Shown: in pieces, positions 16,714 to 25,565 of the stretch
Numbering within the stretch: position 1 is the first letter of the stretch
How the letters are laid out: every line of letters starts with the position of its first letter
Source: a virus
IMG/VR virus record: IMGVR_UViG_3300025276_000033
Coordinates: 1 to 64,000 of that record
DNA length: 64,000 nt
Reading direction: 5' to 3' (one strand)
Position numbers and translations under genes: made by a program
Notes under the pieces: model-generated
What the model saw: the letters and a program-made list of their open reading frames with translations, nothing else
Database searches by the model: none
Told to the model about the DNA's origin: nothing

Positions 16714-17940
16714 ATGACTGAAACTAAAATAGTATTAACTATGATAGTAAAAGATGAGGAGCACGTAATTGAACGTGCTCTGAATTCTTGCTATAAAATG
16801 ATTGATTCTTATTGCATAGTAGATACTGGTTCAACCGACAAAACAAAAGAAATCATAAAGACATTTTTCGATTCTAAAGGAATTGATGGGAAAATAGTTG
16901 ACTTTGAGTTTACTAACTTTGAGGAATGTAGAAATAAAAGTATTGAACAGGCAAAGGATTTAGGTAACTATGGATTTTGGATGGATGCTGATGAAGAACT
17001 TAAATTAGATAAAACTTTCAATAAGCAAATTCTAAATGTATTCATAAATACTAACAAACCTGACCAGATGCTTATACAATGCGAATATGGTGGTATGAAA
17101 TATCAACGTGCTCAATTTTATAGGTTCGATAATGATTATTATTGGTATGGTCCTGTACATGAAGTTTTACAATCTAACAATCATTCTAAAAATGTCAAAT
17201 TCGATTTAGGGCATATGTTCATTACGCCAGATGGAAATTCTTGGCAAGCAGAAGATATTGCTGTAAAATATGAAGACCATGCAAAAATTCTTTTAAAGTA
17301 TCAAGAAGATAACGATTGGAAAGACCCAAGATGGACTTTTTACTTGGCACAATCTTATAGAGATGCTGCAAATATCGTTCTTTCAAAAAATGATAAAGAT
17401 GAACGAGGTTTAAAGTTGTGTAGAAAATCAATTCAATATTATACTGAAAGAACTAAAATAAATACACATTTTATAGAAGAAATATATTATTCGCAATTAA
17501 TGATTGCTCGTTTGAGTTATCATATAAACACACAAGAATTTATATTTCAACATTTACTTAAATGCGAAGAACTTAATGTATCAAATCGAGTAGAACATAT
17601 ATTCAACATGTCATCTTTCTTACAATCAAGCAATCTACACAAAAATGCATTGGTGTATTTAAAATTGGCATTAAAGTATTTAAAAGAAGGTTTAAAAGGA
17701 GAATTGTTTATAGAACCCTTTGCTTATGATTGGGGAATTTATGATATGTACGGAGTTTCTTTGTACTATACTGGAGATAAAGAAAACGCATTAAAATATT
17801 TTAAACACGCATTAAAAAAAGCAAAAAATGGAAACACAGGAGCTACTGACCTTAAAAGAATGTCAAATAACGTTGAATCCACTGAACATGAATTACAACG
17901 ACTTAACAGTAAAAATGGAAAAGGAAGTATCACAATCTGA
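16714..17940 (+). CDS. family 2 glycosyltransferase with C-terminal TPR-like region
   Basis: 408 residues. The N-terminal GT-A fold has VLTMIVKDEEHVIERAL, YCIVDTGSTDKTKEII and the DxD-type WMDADEELKLD (about 92-100); the PVHEVLQ segment fits family 2 enzymes related to SunS/TPR glycosyltransferases. Residues ~215-390 carry helical repeats including LYYTGDKENALKYFKHALKKA. It could glycosylate virion proteins or DNA; the substrate cannot be read from sequence. A perfect inverted repeat GAGCACGT/ACGTGCTC (16759-16780) lies inside the start of the gene. Confidence 0.85.
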   Translation: MTETKIVLTMIVKDEEHVIERALNSCYKMIDSYCIVDTGSTDKTKEIIKTFFDSKGIDGKIVDFEFTNFEECRNKSIEQAKDLGNYGFWMDADEELKLDKTFNKQILNVFINTNKPDQMLIQCEYGGMKYQRAQFYRFDNDYYWYGPVHEVLQSNNHSKNVKFDLGHMFITPDGNSWQAEDIAVKYEDHAKILLKYQEDNDWKDPRWTFYLAQSYRDAANIVLSKNDKDERGLKLCRKSIQYYTERTKINTHFIEEIYYSQLMIARLSYHINTQEFIFQHLLKCEELNVSNRVEHIFNMSSFLQSSNLHKNALVYLKLALKYLKEGLKGELFIEPFAYDWGIYDMYGVSLYYTGDKENALKYFKHALKKAKNGNTGATDLKRMSNNVESTEHELQRLNSKNGKGSITI

Positions 17941-18115
17941 TGACATCTTAGTTTTTACTTTTGATGGCAATACAATAGAATTAATTAAAAGTAAATTTCC
18001 TATTTATGGTAGAAATAGTGGTGTCAAAGACCTGGACGTAAAGATAAACGGGTTTGAGAAATTATTAAATACATTAACAATAGAAGACAATCGTCTTAGT
18101 ATGACATTTTACTAA
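17915..18115 (+). CDS. small unknown protein
   Basis: 66 residues from the ATG at 17915 (MEKEVSQSDDILVFTF); in-frame alternatives are 17888 and 17828. It overlaps the end of the glycosyltransferase by 26 nt and its stop overlaps the next ATG. Predicted alpha/beta; no family. Confidence 0.5.
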   Translation: MEKEVSQSDDILVFTFDGNTIELIKSKFPIYGRNSGVKDLDVKINGFEKLLNTLTIEDNRLSMTFY

Positions 18116-18465
18116 TGGATAAGAAAAAAATAACATATTTTGATACAACTAAAAAGTTACTGAAAAACTTAGAAAATTGTACGAATAAAGATATTGATAG
18201 TGAATTTGTAAAAGAATCCTTAAAAACACTAATAAATATAATTCAAACACAAAATTCTTTTTTAGAATACTTAGTAGAACTTGATGAAAATATGGAATTA
18301 GTTTCTGACGATACTCAAATAATAAAAGGTATGGTTTGTTACATAAGGGGCCGAAAGAAATTCGGTAAAATTATAAACATAGATACTGACCGTAATATAT
18401 ATTCATTGAGAGTTTTAGGTACAGAAGAAATGTTAAATGTAACTAAAACAGACTTTAATACATAG
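18115..18465 (+). CDS. unknown protein with KOW/SH3-like C-terminus
   Basis: 116 residues; the start overlaps the previous stop by one base. The N-terminal half is helical. The C-terminal GMVCYIRGRKKFGKIINIDTDRN followed by YSLRVLG looks like a small beta-barrel (KOW/SH3 type) that binds RNA or protein, but this is pattern reading only. Confidence 0.55.
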   Translation: MDKKKITYFDTTKKLLKNLENCTNKDIDSEFVKESLKTLINIIQTQNSFLEYLVELDENMELVSDDTQIIKGMVCYIRGRKKFGKIINIDTDRNIYSLRVLGTEEMLNVTKTDFNT

Positions 18466-18473
18466 ATTAAATA
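18465..18473 (+). promoter_or_regulatory. putative late promoter, baseplate hub gene
   Basis: GATTAAATA, 21 nt before the ATG at 18495. Confidence 0.5.
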
Positions 18474-18494
18474 AAATATATTAATTTTTATAAC

Positions 18495-19508
18495 ATGAGC
18501 GATAACAACGATTTAACACCAGAAGAAAAAGCTTTGCGTGGATTAGATAATGAACCTAAACAAAGTTCAGAAAATGAACAAGGTATGGCAGATTTAGAAA
18601 ATGCCGTAAAAGAAGAACCTAAAATAAAATCATTAGGTAAAGTAGAAAGGGTAGATTATACTAAAGAATCTGTTGAACAAACGGATTTAAAACACGGATT
18701 CTTTTCAGTAGATATCACTGAGTTCCCATCTAAAGGTAGATTTTATCCTAGAGGAACTAAAGTAAGAATCAAGTCTGCGACAGTCAAAGACATCAGAACA
18801 TTTTCAGCACTTGATGAAGAAAACCCATATGAAGTTGATGAAGCATTAGTAGATTTACTTAGTAATTGTGTGCGTGTTTCATTTCCTACTAAAGTTGCAT
18901 CTTGGAAAGATATCTTAGAAGAAGATAGATTAAATCTTATTTTAAGTATTAGACAACTTACCTTTGCAGAAGGAGAAAATAAAATATCCTTCAAAGTTAA
19001 ATGTGAATCTTGCAATACAGAAAATGATATGGAAATTATCAACGAAAACTTTCAAAAGAGAGCGCTCAATGAAAAGATTGCTAAATACTATTCAGACGAA
19101 ACTAGGCGCTTTGATGTTGAAACTAAAACCTATGGTATCATTAATATGAAACCACCGACAATCGGTATTATGAGAGTAATAAACAAATACATCAAATCTT
19201 TGCAAGAAAAGAAAGAAAATCTTAAATCTTACTTACCTTTCTTAAAGACTGTTCCGTATATGGTAGAAGAATGGAGAGGGTTTTCGATTGATGATATGAG
19301 TAATTATAGAATGGAATTCATACGATGGGATGAAAAGAAATTTTTAACTTTTACCAAGTTAGTCGAATTAGCTGCAGTTTCAGTAAAAGAAAAAATGCTG
19401 AAACCTTGTACTAAATGCGGTGACCCAATAGAAGCCAATATAGAATTACCTACTGGAATCAAAGGTTTATTCATAGAAGAAGGTATCTTAGATGATGAAT
19501 TAATATAA
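18495..19508 (+). CDS. T4 gp26-like baseplate hub protein
   Basis: 337 residues. After a disordered N-terminus, HGFFSVDITEFPSKGRFYPRG leads into the family core VRIKSATVKDIRTFSALDEEN. Two CxxC pairs (CESCNTE near residue 172, CTKCGDP near 304) suggest a zinc site, as in other members of the T4 baseplate hub family (gp26/gp51 type). The protein probably acts in assembly of the central baseplate hub near the tape measure. It is followed by a terminator and the first MKxLNEFLNE cluster. Confidence 0.7.
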   Translation: MSDNNDLTPEEKALRGLDNEPKQSSENEQGMADLENAVKEEPKIKSLGKVERVDYTKESVEQTDLKHGFFSVDITEFPSKGRFYPRGTKVRIKSATVKDIRTFSALDEENPYEVDEALVDLLSNCVRVSFPTKVASWKDILEEDRLNLILSIRQLTFAEGENKISFKVKCESCNTENDMEIINENFQKRALNEKIAKYYSDETRRFDVETKTYGIINMKPPTIGIMRVINKYIKSLQEKKENLKSYLPFLKTVPYMVEEWRGFSIDDMSNYRMEFIRWDEKKFLTFTKLVELAAVSVKEKMLKPCTKCGDPIEANIELPTGIKGLFIEEGILDDELI

Positions 19509-19524
19509 AATAAAAGAATACTAC

Positions 19525-19553
19525 AAAGGCAACCGTTTGGTTGCCTTTTTTTT
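19525..19553 (+). terminator. rho-independent terminator
   Basis: AAAGGCAACC / GGTTGCCTTT with loop GTTT and a run of T; it abuts the next late element directly. Confidence 0.9.
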
Positions 19554-19562
19554 GGTTAAATA
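19554..19562 (+). promoter_or_regulatory. putative late promoter
   Basis: GGTTAAATA, 19 nt before the ATG at 19582. The following ~20 bases up to the ATG are the same as those before the gene at 20051. Confidence 0.5.
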
Positions 19563-19581
19563 AGAAAAGAAACAGTACAAT

Positions 19582-20028
19582 ATGAAATCATTAAACGAAT
19601 TCTTAAACGAAAGTTATTCGGGTCCTGAATCAATTAACTTTAAAAAAGAACTTGAATTAGGTTCTGACAATGTTTATGTAACATACAAATATAAAGGAAA
19701 AGTAGAAACGATTTCAGTTCAAAGTAAACCATTAAAGTCATACCCAGAATGGGCAATAAAAAATGACAAAAAAATGTATAAAATTATAAATAAAAACGTA
19801 AAGGGAGTAACTTTTAAAGAATCGGAAACATCTGGAATTGTAAGTCTTTTTTTAAAAGGAGAATTTGATATAACATTTGATGATTCATTATTGCATGGTA
19901 GTGGTAAAAATAATAATTTGATGCTCTTAAGCGGTTTAGACGATTTTAATTCAGATTTAGTAATTAGATGTTCAACAGATTACTTAAAGTATGGTGATGT
20001 TACTTATCACGATGATCCAGCAAATTAA
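19582..20028 (+). CDS. CTS protein: putative internal head protein, unknown cargo (148 aa)
   Basis: Begins MKSLNEFLNE|S, the shared leader that aligns with the T4 capsid-targeting sequence; the bar marks the predicted prohead-protease cut. The mature part (138 residues) is beta-rich, with YVTYKYKGKVETISVQ and GIVSLFLKGEFDITFD, and without a recognised family. First of four consecutive leader-bearing genes between the hub gene and the tape-measure genes. Confidence 0.75.
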   Translation: MKSLNEFLNESYSGPESINFKKELELGSDNVYVTYKYKGKVETISVQSKPLKSYPEWAIKNDKKMYKIINKNVKGVTFKESETSGIVSLFLKGEFDITFDDSLLHGSGKNNNLMLLSGLDDFNSDLVIRCSTDYLKYGDVTYHDDPAN

Positions 20029-20031
20029 ATA
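20023..20031 (+). promoter_or_regulatory. putative late promoter
   Basis: AATTAAATA, 19 nt before the ATG at 20051, overlapping the stop of the preceding gene. Confidence 0.5.
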
Positions 20032-20050
20032 AGAAAAGAAACAGTACAAT

Positions 20051-20908
20051 ATGAAACACTTAAATGAATTTTTAAACGAAGCAAAGGATGTAGGACACTA
20101 CGAAAGGATAGGAAATCAAACTATTGTTGATAGCAATTTTGTAAATTACAGTAAAGGATGCCTTCCGGATTCTGAATTAGTACATTTAGGTATGGGAGAT
20201 TTTCAATTAAAAACACCTAAAGGTAATATAACTTTTAATCGTTCTGGTAAAATAGTAGGAATCGGTCAAGACTTTGTAGGTAGACCACATAGAGCAACTG
20301 ATGACAAAGGTGGTAAAGTTCTTGAAGAATTAATAAAGGTGATGACTAAAAAGAAAAAAGCTGTATTAAGTATGGCCGGATTGGATGAATCTAAAAAACC
20401 AGTTACTGATAAATATGGTTGGCACATAAAACCTTTTTTCAAAGAAGGAGAAAAAGTATTGTATTATGGTGAACCAGCAGAAATATCGCGAGTACGTGAT
20501 GATGGTAACAAAGTTACTTATGATGTGAAATATACTAATCAAAGAGGGTTTCAATCATTTGTTAACAATAAATCGGGCGAAATAAAAAAATTGAATGAAA
20601 TAAATCAATACACAGGAGAAGCTGAAAAATCAGAAAAGTATTGGGATACTAAATTCAAGAAAGCAATTAAATTGTTTCCTACCTGGGCTGATGAAAAGGT
20701 TGATATAACAAACGAAATTAGACAAGTTTATAACGAAAGAATATTAGATGTTACTAAAGGAGACAAAGGATATGTTGAACCGATTAGTAGATATGAGGGA
20801 GATGTTGAAATTTATATTGAAATGTCAACTGACCTTTGGAATAAAATGAAAGGTGATGTTATTGCAAAAGAATATGCACTTGAAGATTATGTTCGTTGGC
20901 TTAAATAA
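20051..20908 (+). CDS. CTS protein with SH3-like domain (285 aa)
   Basis: Begins MKHLNEFLNE|A. After the leader there are at least two regions: residues ~15-110 unknown, and FKEGEKVLYYGEPAEISRVRD with TYDVKYTN (about 132-165), which looks like a small SH3/KOW-type barrel. KKLNE|IN near residue 180 is another possible protease cut and would split off a C-terminal ~105-residue piece. No enzyme motif. Likely a packaged head protein by its leader and its late-type promoter. Confidence 0.75.
   Translation: MKHLNEFLNEAKDVGHYERIGNQTIVDSNFVNYSKGCLPDSELVHLGMGDFQLKTPKGNITFNRSGKIVGIGQDFVGRPHRATDDKGGKVLEELIKVMTKKKKAVLSMAGLDESKKPVTDKYGWHIKPFFKEGEKVLYYGEPAEISRVRDDGNKVTYDVKYTNQRGFQSFVNNKSGEIKKLNEINQYTGEAEKSEKYWDTKFKKAIKLFPTWADEKVDITNEIRQVYNERILDVTKGDKGYVEPISRYEGDVEIYIEMSTDLWNKMKGDVIAKEYALEDYVRWLK
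20900..20907 (+). promoter_or_regulatory. possible late promoter
   Basis: CTTAAATA, 15 nt before the ATG at 20923, inside the end of the preceding gene. Weaker match. Confidence 0.3.
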
Positions 20909-20922
20909 AATTAGATAAAATT

Positions 20923-21438
20923 ATGAAATCATTAAACGAATTTTTAAACGAAGCAAAGAACTATGGTACTAAAGTTGGTAATCTTAGTAAAAAAGACTTG
21001 GAATCTACTGAGGCACTTAGGGATGCACTACAAAGTAAAACCAAAAAAGGCATTGTAGATGATTACGAAGAAGGAAAAACTATGTTCGGTCAAGTATATC
21101 CATCTAGAGTTTCTATCTTTACTTATGGTTCATCACCTGATGATAGGGATGGTAGCAAAAAACTAGTAGAACTATTTGCAAAAGATGGTAAACTTTATCT
21201 ATATGGATTCAGAGCAATAAGAGGTAATAAAATTAATGATGAAGCATTTAATGGTAGACTAAGAAACGAAACACCAGGTGGACTTTCTGGTACTGCTGAT
21301 TACTTTGGAACAGATAATAAAGGAATACAAATTACAACAAAACAATTAAATCAACTTTTAGGTATGATTGAAGCACAAGCAAGTGCCGAAGGACAAGCAT
21401 TTGCAGACTTCTATAAAGATTGGAAAAATCCAGATTAA
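20923..21438 (+). CDS. CTS protein, unknown cargo (171 aa)
   Basis: Begins MKSLNEFLNE|A. The mature domain (KVGNLSKKDLESTEAL ... LYLYGFRAIRGNKINDEAF ... DYFGTDNKGIQITTKQLNQ) is mixed alpha/beta and not recognised. The next leader-bearing gene starts 3 nt after the stop. Confidence 0.75.
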   Translation: MKSLNEFLNEAKNYGTKVGNLSKKDLESTEALRDALQSKTKKGIVDDYEEGKTMFGQVYPSRVSIFTYGSSPDDRDGSKKLVELFAKDGKLYLYGFRAIRGNKINDEAFNGRLRNETPGGLSGTADYFGTDNKGIQITTKQLNQLLGMIEAQASAEGQAFADFYKDWKNPD

Positions 21439-21441
21439 GAT

Positions 21442-21714
21442 ATGAAACATTTAAACGAATTTTTAAACGAAGGTAAAGGTAACCACGATGAAATAGAATC
21501 TTTTCTAAAAACAATCTTTAAGAAAGTTAGTAAAACTACAAATAGTGGAGTTACAGATTTTTATGGAGATGTTCCAATAAATAAAATGCCAAATTGGTCA
21601 GGTCCTCTAAAAGTTGTTGTTGGTCGTGATGGACTTTCTTCAATTGAAGGTATGGAAGATGAGGTATTTGATAAGGATGCTCTATTCAAAGAACTTACAC
21701 AAATTACTAAGTAA
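21442..21714 (+). CDS. CTS protein, unknown cargo (90 aa)
   Basis: Begins MKHLNEFLNE|G. The mature part is 80 residues (ESFLKTIFKKVSKTTNSGV ... DGLSSIEGMEDEVFDKDAL), not recognised. No promoter element of its own; read through from 20923. Ends in a terminator. Confidence 0.7.
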   Translation: MKHLNEFLNEGKGNHDEIESFLKTIFKKVSKTTNSGVTDFYGDVPINKMPNWSGPLKVVVGRDGLSSIEGMEDEVFDKDALFKELTQITK

Positions 21715-21736
21715 AATAAAATACATACAATATTAA

Positions 21737-21767
21737 GAAAGACTATCATTTTTGATAGTCTTTTTTT
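21737..21767 (+). terminator. rho-independent terminator
   Basis: AGAAAGACTATCA / TGATAGTCTTT with a T-rich loop and T tail. Confidence 0.9.
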
Positions 21768-21769
21768 AT

Positions 21770-21778
21770 GATTAAATA
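21770..21778 (+). promoter_or_regulatory. putative late promoter
   Basis: GATTAAATA, 18 nt before the ATG at 21797. Confidence 0.5.
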
Positions 21779-21796
21779 TAGTACTAAACTTAGTAT

Positions 21797-22129
21797 ATGT
21801 CAAGAACACCAACTGTTAGATTAAAGATGAAAGATATCTTTAAGTCAATGAAAGTTGATTTGCGGTCTTTTTATAAAAATAGAGTATATGTTCAACATCA
21901 CTTACATATACAACCATCTGAAATAGATGTTCTTTGTTATTACGAATATCAATGGATGTTAAAAGACCTTGTTGATATGTTAAAAGAACAAAATGGTGAC
22001 AAATCTGGTGGTCAAGACCAAGCAAATGACCAAATGGAGAAAATGAAATCCCAAGCAAGTAAATACAGTAAAGGGTTTGGTGGCAGTAGTACGCCTAAAA
22101 TGGGCAATTTCAAAATGCCTAAGTTGTAA
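21797..22129 (+). CDS. probable tape-measure chaperone / hub assembly protein
   Basis: 110 residues directly upstream of the tape-measure candidate. The segment IDVLCYYEYQWMLKDLVDMLKEQ is helical, and the C-terminus is a Gly/Ser/Lys/Met-rich disordered tail. Small helical proteins placed just before the tape measure commonly act as its assembly chaperones; that is the reason for the call, not a domain match. Confidence 0.45.
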   Translation: MSRTPTVRLKMKDIFKSMKVDLRSFYKNRVYVQHHLHIQPSEIDVLCYYEYQWMLKDLVDMLKEQNGDKSGGQDQANDQMEKMKSQASKYSKGFGGSSTPKMGNFKMPKL

Positions 22130-22146
22130 AATATATTAATTTAGAA

Positions 22147-24660
22147 ATGGGTGAAAACTTAGTTGCTGGAATATTAAAGAATATAGAAACATTGGCTAAT
22201 GTCAATGCAAATCAAAACGTAGCAATCCTTACGGGCATTAAGAAAACCAATACCCTTTTATCTGACCAAATAGGTAAAGAATTATCAAAACAAACTAAAT
22301 TATTAGAATCTATACTAGGAGCTTTTGCTAAAGGTAATACTAGTAATTCATTTTCAGTATTCGGTTCTTCGGGAACTGCCTCGTTTTCTAAAATGTTTAA
22401 GAAAAAGGGAGGAAAGGCATTACAAAAAATGGCACTTGGAATGGACAAGTTTGCAGATGCTACTAAGAAATTTGTAGAAGCTGTAAATCAATTAGACGAA
22501 AAGAAGTTTAAAGCATTTACTTCGCTTTTCGATATGGGTAAGAAAATAATATTATTTTCATTAGCAATATTACTAGCTGGCCCATTATTGGCAATAGGTA
22601 TGGTTACAACATTACCTTTTTTAATTGCATGGGTTTTCTTTTTTAGATGGCTTGGAACAATGACAAAAGATTTGAAAAAAGGTGCAAAATCATTAATGTT
22701 TCTTTCAATAGCAATATTAGTAACGGTTTTGGCTATTGCACTTGCGTCATTACTTTTAAGTAAAATCGGGTTTTCATCGGTCTTGCTGGTAATAGGGGTT
22801 ATTTTAGTTGTTGCATTTGTTTTTAGTATGATATCATCAGTTGACAAAAGTGCAAAATCGGGTGCAAAAAGTATGATATTTTTAGCATTAACGGTAGGAA
22901 TCGTAATTGGATTAATTGTTCTTTCTAAATTTATTATGGACCAAATTACAATGGGGGCAGTTTTATTAGTCTTTGGGATATTAGTAGGTGTTGCATTAGT
23001 ATTTATGTTAATAGGATTAGTTGAATCAAAAACCAGCAAAGGTGCAAAGAGTATGATATTTTTAGCAATAGCAACTGCAATAATAGTAGGTATTTTATTT
23101 TTCATAACAACTATTTCTTTAAAAAGATTTGCAGCGGCAGCTTTTATGTTAGGAATTGTTCTGATAGGATTATCAATTGTATTTGTAATTGCTGGTGTAC
23201 TTAAAAATGAAATAATGAAAGGTGCCTTAGCAATGTTTTTAGTTTCTATTGTTGTTGCCATAATAACATTTTCTTTAGTTAAATTGCAAGAATCAAACAT
23301 TACTTGGAAAACCATAGGAATATTATCAGCATTTATTGTTGGGATGGGTGTTGCTTTCGGGGCTGCTGGTTTAATTGCCCCATTTATACTTGCAGGTGCT
23401 GCCGCCTTACTATTGGTTGGTGGTGCTGTATGGGTATTTACGGATTCATTAGTTAAATTTGCTGGAATTGATTGGACACAAGAAAAATCTGACCTTTTGG
23501 GTCAAGCCATTGTAACATTGGTAACTGCCGTAAAAGATGCATTTAGTGATTTCGGGTTTTCTGATTTTATAAAAGTTGCTGCTGGTATAGCACTACTTAC
23601 CGGTTTAGGTAACGCACTTTCAGCATTTGCAGAAGGTATAGGTTCTTTTGCAAATTTGGAACTAAGTGAAGTCGTAAAAGAAGGAGAAGGTGCCGATGCA
23701 ACATATACAGTAAAAACTAAAGGTGCGATAAATCCAGCACAAATTAGTTCTAATATAGCATTATTGTTGCAAGAAGTAACTAAACCTCTAAAAGATTTTG
23801 GAGCGGCAAATGGGGCAGGCGATTGGTTTGCTGATAACTCATTGGGAATTGGTATTGGATTATTAGGTAAACTTGGAAATGCACTAGGTTCTTTTGCATT
23901 AGGTATGTCGTTTTTCGGTATGATGAAAACTGTCGAATTTGACGAAAAAGGAAAAATCATACCGGGAACAGAAAAAGGAATTAATGTTGCAGCTATTGGA
24001 ACAGGAATATCATCAATGCTTAATGCATTAACGGGACCACTTACAACATTAGGAGATAATGATGATATTGAAGATGGTATAGAATATTTAGGAACATTAG
24101 CTTCTCCTATGGAAAGTTTTGCAAATGCAATATCTACCTTTAGTAAAGTAAAAATAGATGGTGCAAAACTTAAAGCTTCTTTTACGACACCATTGACTAC
24201 GATTATTGAAACATTAACAAGCGCCAATTTTAAATCAATGGATGAAGATAGGGTAGAAACTCTTTTTGAAGGAATTGAATCTTTTGCTGAATCGGCTGCC
24301 GAAATGAAAAATCCTAAAGGTATTGGCGAGATGTTTGTTGATATAAAAGAATCTATTAATGGAATGAACTTAAAGAAATTGACTAAGTTAAATTCTTTAG
24401 CAGAAAACCTAGCTAAATTTGCAGATTCTATGGATGGCAATTTTAGTGACTTAGAAAATGTTTTAGAAAAACTAAAAGAAGCAATTGCAGAAATGAACGG
24501 AATCGAAGTAGGTTCTACAAGCACACCAGCCGCACAATCAACCACACAAGTTCAAGAAAAAATGGACTTAGGTCCACTATTGTCAGAATTAGAAGAAGTT
24601 ACAAATACATTGCGTGGAGGAATAGATGTTAATGTTAATAACAATAGTATTTTCAATTAG
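22147..24660 (+). CDS. tape measure protein candidate (gp29-like position) with repeated membrane hairpins
   Basis: 837 residues. The N-terminus is a coiled coil (LKNIETLANVNANQNVAIL). Residues ~125-450 hold about ten hydrophobic segments, organised as a repeating unit with KGAKSMIFLALTVGIV and GAVLLVFGILVGVALVFM; KxGAKSMIFL occurs at least three times. The C-terminal 350 residues are amphipathic helices. Long proteins with central hydrophobic segments after hub/chaperone genes are typical tape measures, which set tail length and may form a pore in the host membrane. Large minus-strand frames here are shadows of the repetitive hydrophobic code. Confidence 0.65.
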   Translation: MGENLVAGILKNIETLANVNANQNVAILTGIKKTNTLLSDQIGKELSKQTKLLESILGAFAKGNTSNSFSVFGSSGTASFSKMFKKKGGKALQKMALGMDKFADATKKFVEAVNQLDEKKFKAFTSLFDMGKKIILFSLAILLAGPLLAIGMVTTLPFLIAWVFFFRWLGTMTKDLKKGAKSLMFLSIAILVTVLAIALASLLLSKIGFSSVLLVIGVILVVAFVFSMISSVDKSAKSGAKSMIFLALTVGIVIGLIVLSKFIMDQITMGAVLLVFGILVGVALVFMLIGLVESKTSKGAKSMIFLAIATAIIVGILFFITTISLKRFAAAAFMLGIVLIGLSIVFVIAGVLKNEIMKGALAMFLVSIVVAIITFSLVKLQESNITWKTIGILSAFIVGMGVAFGAAGLIAPFILAGAAALLLVGGAVWVFTDSLVKFAGIDWTQEKSDLLGQAIVTLVTAVKDAFSDFGFSDFIKVAAGIALLTGLGNALSAFAEGIGSFANLELSEVVKEGEGADATYTVKTKGAINPAQISSNIALLLQEVTKPLKDFGAANGAGDWFADNSLGIGIGLLGKLGNALGSFALGMSFFGMMKTVEFDEKGKIIPGTEKGINVAAIGTGISSMLNALTGPLTTLGDNDDIEDGIEYLGTLASPMESFANAISTFSKVKIDGAKLKASFTTPLTTIIETLTSANFKSMDEDRVETLFEGIESFAESAAEMKNPKGIGEMFVDIKESINGMNLKKLTKLNSLAENLAKFADSMDGNFSDLENVLEKLKEAIAEMNGIEVGSTSTPAAQSTTQVQEKMDLGPLLSELEEVTNTLRGGIDVNVNNNSIFN

Positions 24661-24668
24661 GTTAAATA
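24660..24668 (+). promoter_or_regulatory. putative late promoter
   Basis: GGTTAAATA, 24 nt before the ATG at 24693. Confidence 0.4.
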
Positions 24669-24692
24669 TCATAGAAGATAATTTTTTATGTT

Positions 24693-25493
24693 ATGAAAAC
24701 AAAGAATTTCAGCGAAGAAGATACAGAAATTCTCTTAGAATATTCTGATGCAAAGACTAAATCAAAACCTATGGAAAAAGAAAATAAAGATAGTGGTATC
24801 AAAACCTTTAAAAACAATATTGCAGTATCTAAGTTTAAATGTAAAACTAAAAATCAAAGTGAAATAGTAAAATCTATTAGTAACAAAAATACTACTATTA
24901 CTATTGTACATGGTAAACCTGGAACAGGAAAAACATATTCGGCTATTCAAGGAGCTCTAAAAGCATTTAAGACCGGTTCATACGATAAAATATACTTATG
25001 TAAATCTGTAAAGACATTAGATAACAAATCGGAAGATATTGGATTTCTAAAAGGTACAATGGAAGATAAGATTGCACCCTTTTTGTTTTCGTTTGATTTC
25101 AACTTTAAACAAATAATTAATCCTGGAACTTATGAAATGGCAAGACAATCTCAAGTCATTGAATTTTTACCACTTGCTTACATACGAGGTATAGGATTGA
25201 ATAATTGTGTTATAATCTTAGATGAAGCACAAAACATAAATAATGCAATATTAAGAACTGTATTATCTAGGATAGGACAAAATTGTAAATTAATTATCTT
25301 GGGAGATACACAACAAAAAGATAGTTCATCAGGACAAACTTCTGGATTAGAATTTTTAATTGAAAATTTTCAAGACATAGATGGTTTTCACGTAGTTAAA
25401 ATGACTAAAGAAGATCAAAGTAGAGCAGACATCATAAATAAAATAGAAGACCGTTACGATGAATTAGAATCGAACGGTAAAAGAGTTGCATAG
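24693..25493 (+). CDS. phoH: PhoH-like ATPase
   Basis: 266 residues. Walker A HGKPGTGKTYSA (about 73-84), then FLKGTMEDKIAPF, the PLAYIRG motif (IEFLPLAYIRGIGL), Walker B VIILDEAQN, and IILGDTQQKD as sensor. These are all hallmarks of the PhoH family found in many phages; the exact phage role (RNA metabolism or phosphate stress) is unresolved. It converges with the tail tube gene on the opposite strand over a bidirectional terminator. Confidence 0.92.
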   Translation: MKTKNFSEEDTEILLEYSDAKTKSKPMEKENKDSGIKTFKNNIAVSKFKCKTKNQSEIVKSISNKNTTITIVHGKPGTGKTYSAIQGALKAFKTGSYDKIYLCKSVKTLDNKSEDIGFLKGTMEDKIAPFLFSFDFNFKQIINPGTYEMARQSQVIEFLPLAYIRGIGLNNCVIILDEAQNINNAILRTVLSRIGQNCKLIILGDTQQKDSSSGQTSGLEFLIENFQDIDGFHVVKMTKEDQSRADIINKIEDRYDELESNGKRVA

Positions 25494-25514
25494 AAATAAT
25501 TCATATACGTTAAA

Positions 25515-25560
25515 CAAAAAAAGGGAACTAAATTAATAGTTCCCTTTTCTTTTTACTTTA
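25515..25560. terminator. bidirectional terminator
   Basis: AAGGGAACTA / TAGTTCCCTT (arms 25521-25530 and 25537-25546) with A run upstream and T run downstream, so it serves both the PhoH (+) and tail tube (-) transcripts. Confidence 0.85.
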
Positions 25561-25565
25561 TTTTA

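Noticed and set aside
16759-16780. GAGCACGT/ACGTGCTC inverted repeat as an operator or terminator
   Set aside because: It is inside the coding start of the glycosyltransferase, has no T run, and can arise from the codons for EEHVIERAL.
22488-24545. Two long minus-strand frames (275 and 347 aa)
   Set aside because: Antisense to the tape measure gene; no start context, and composition mirrors hydrophobic codons.
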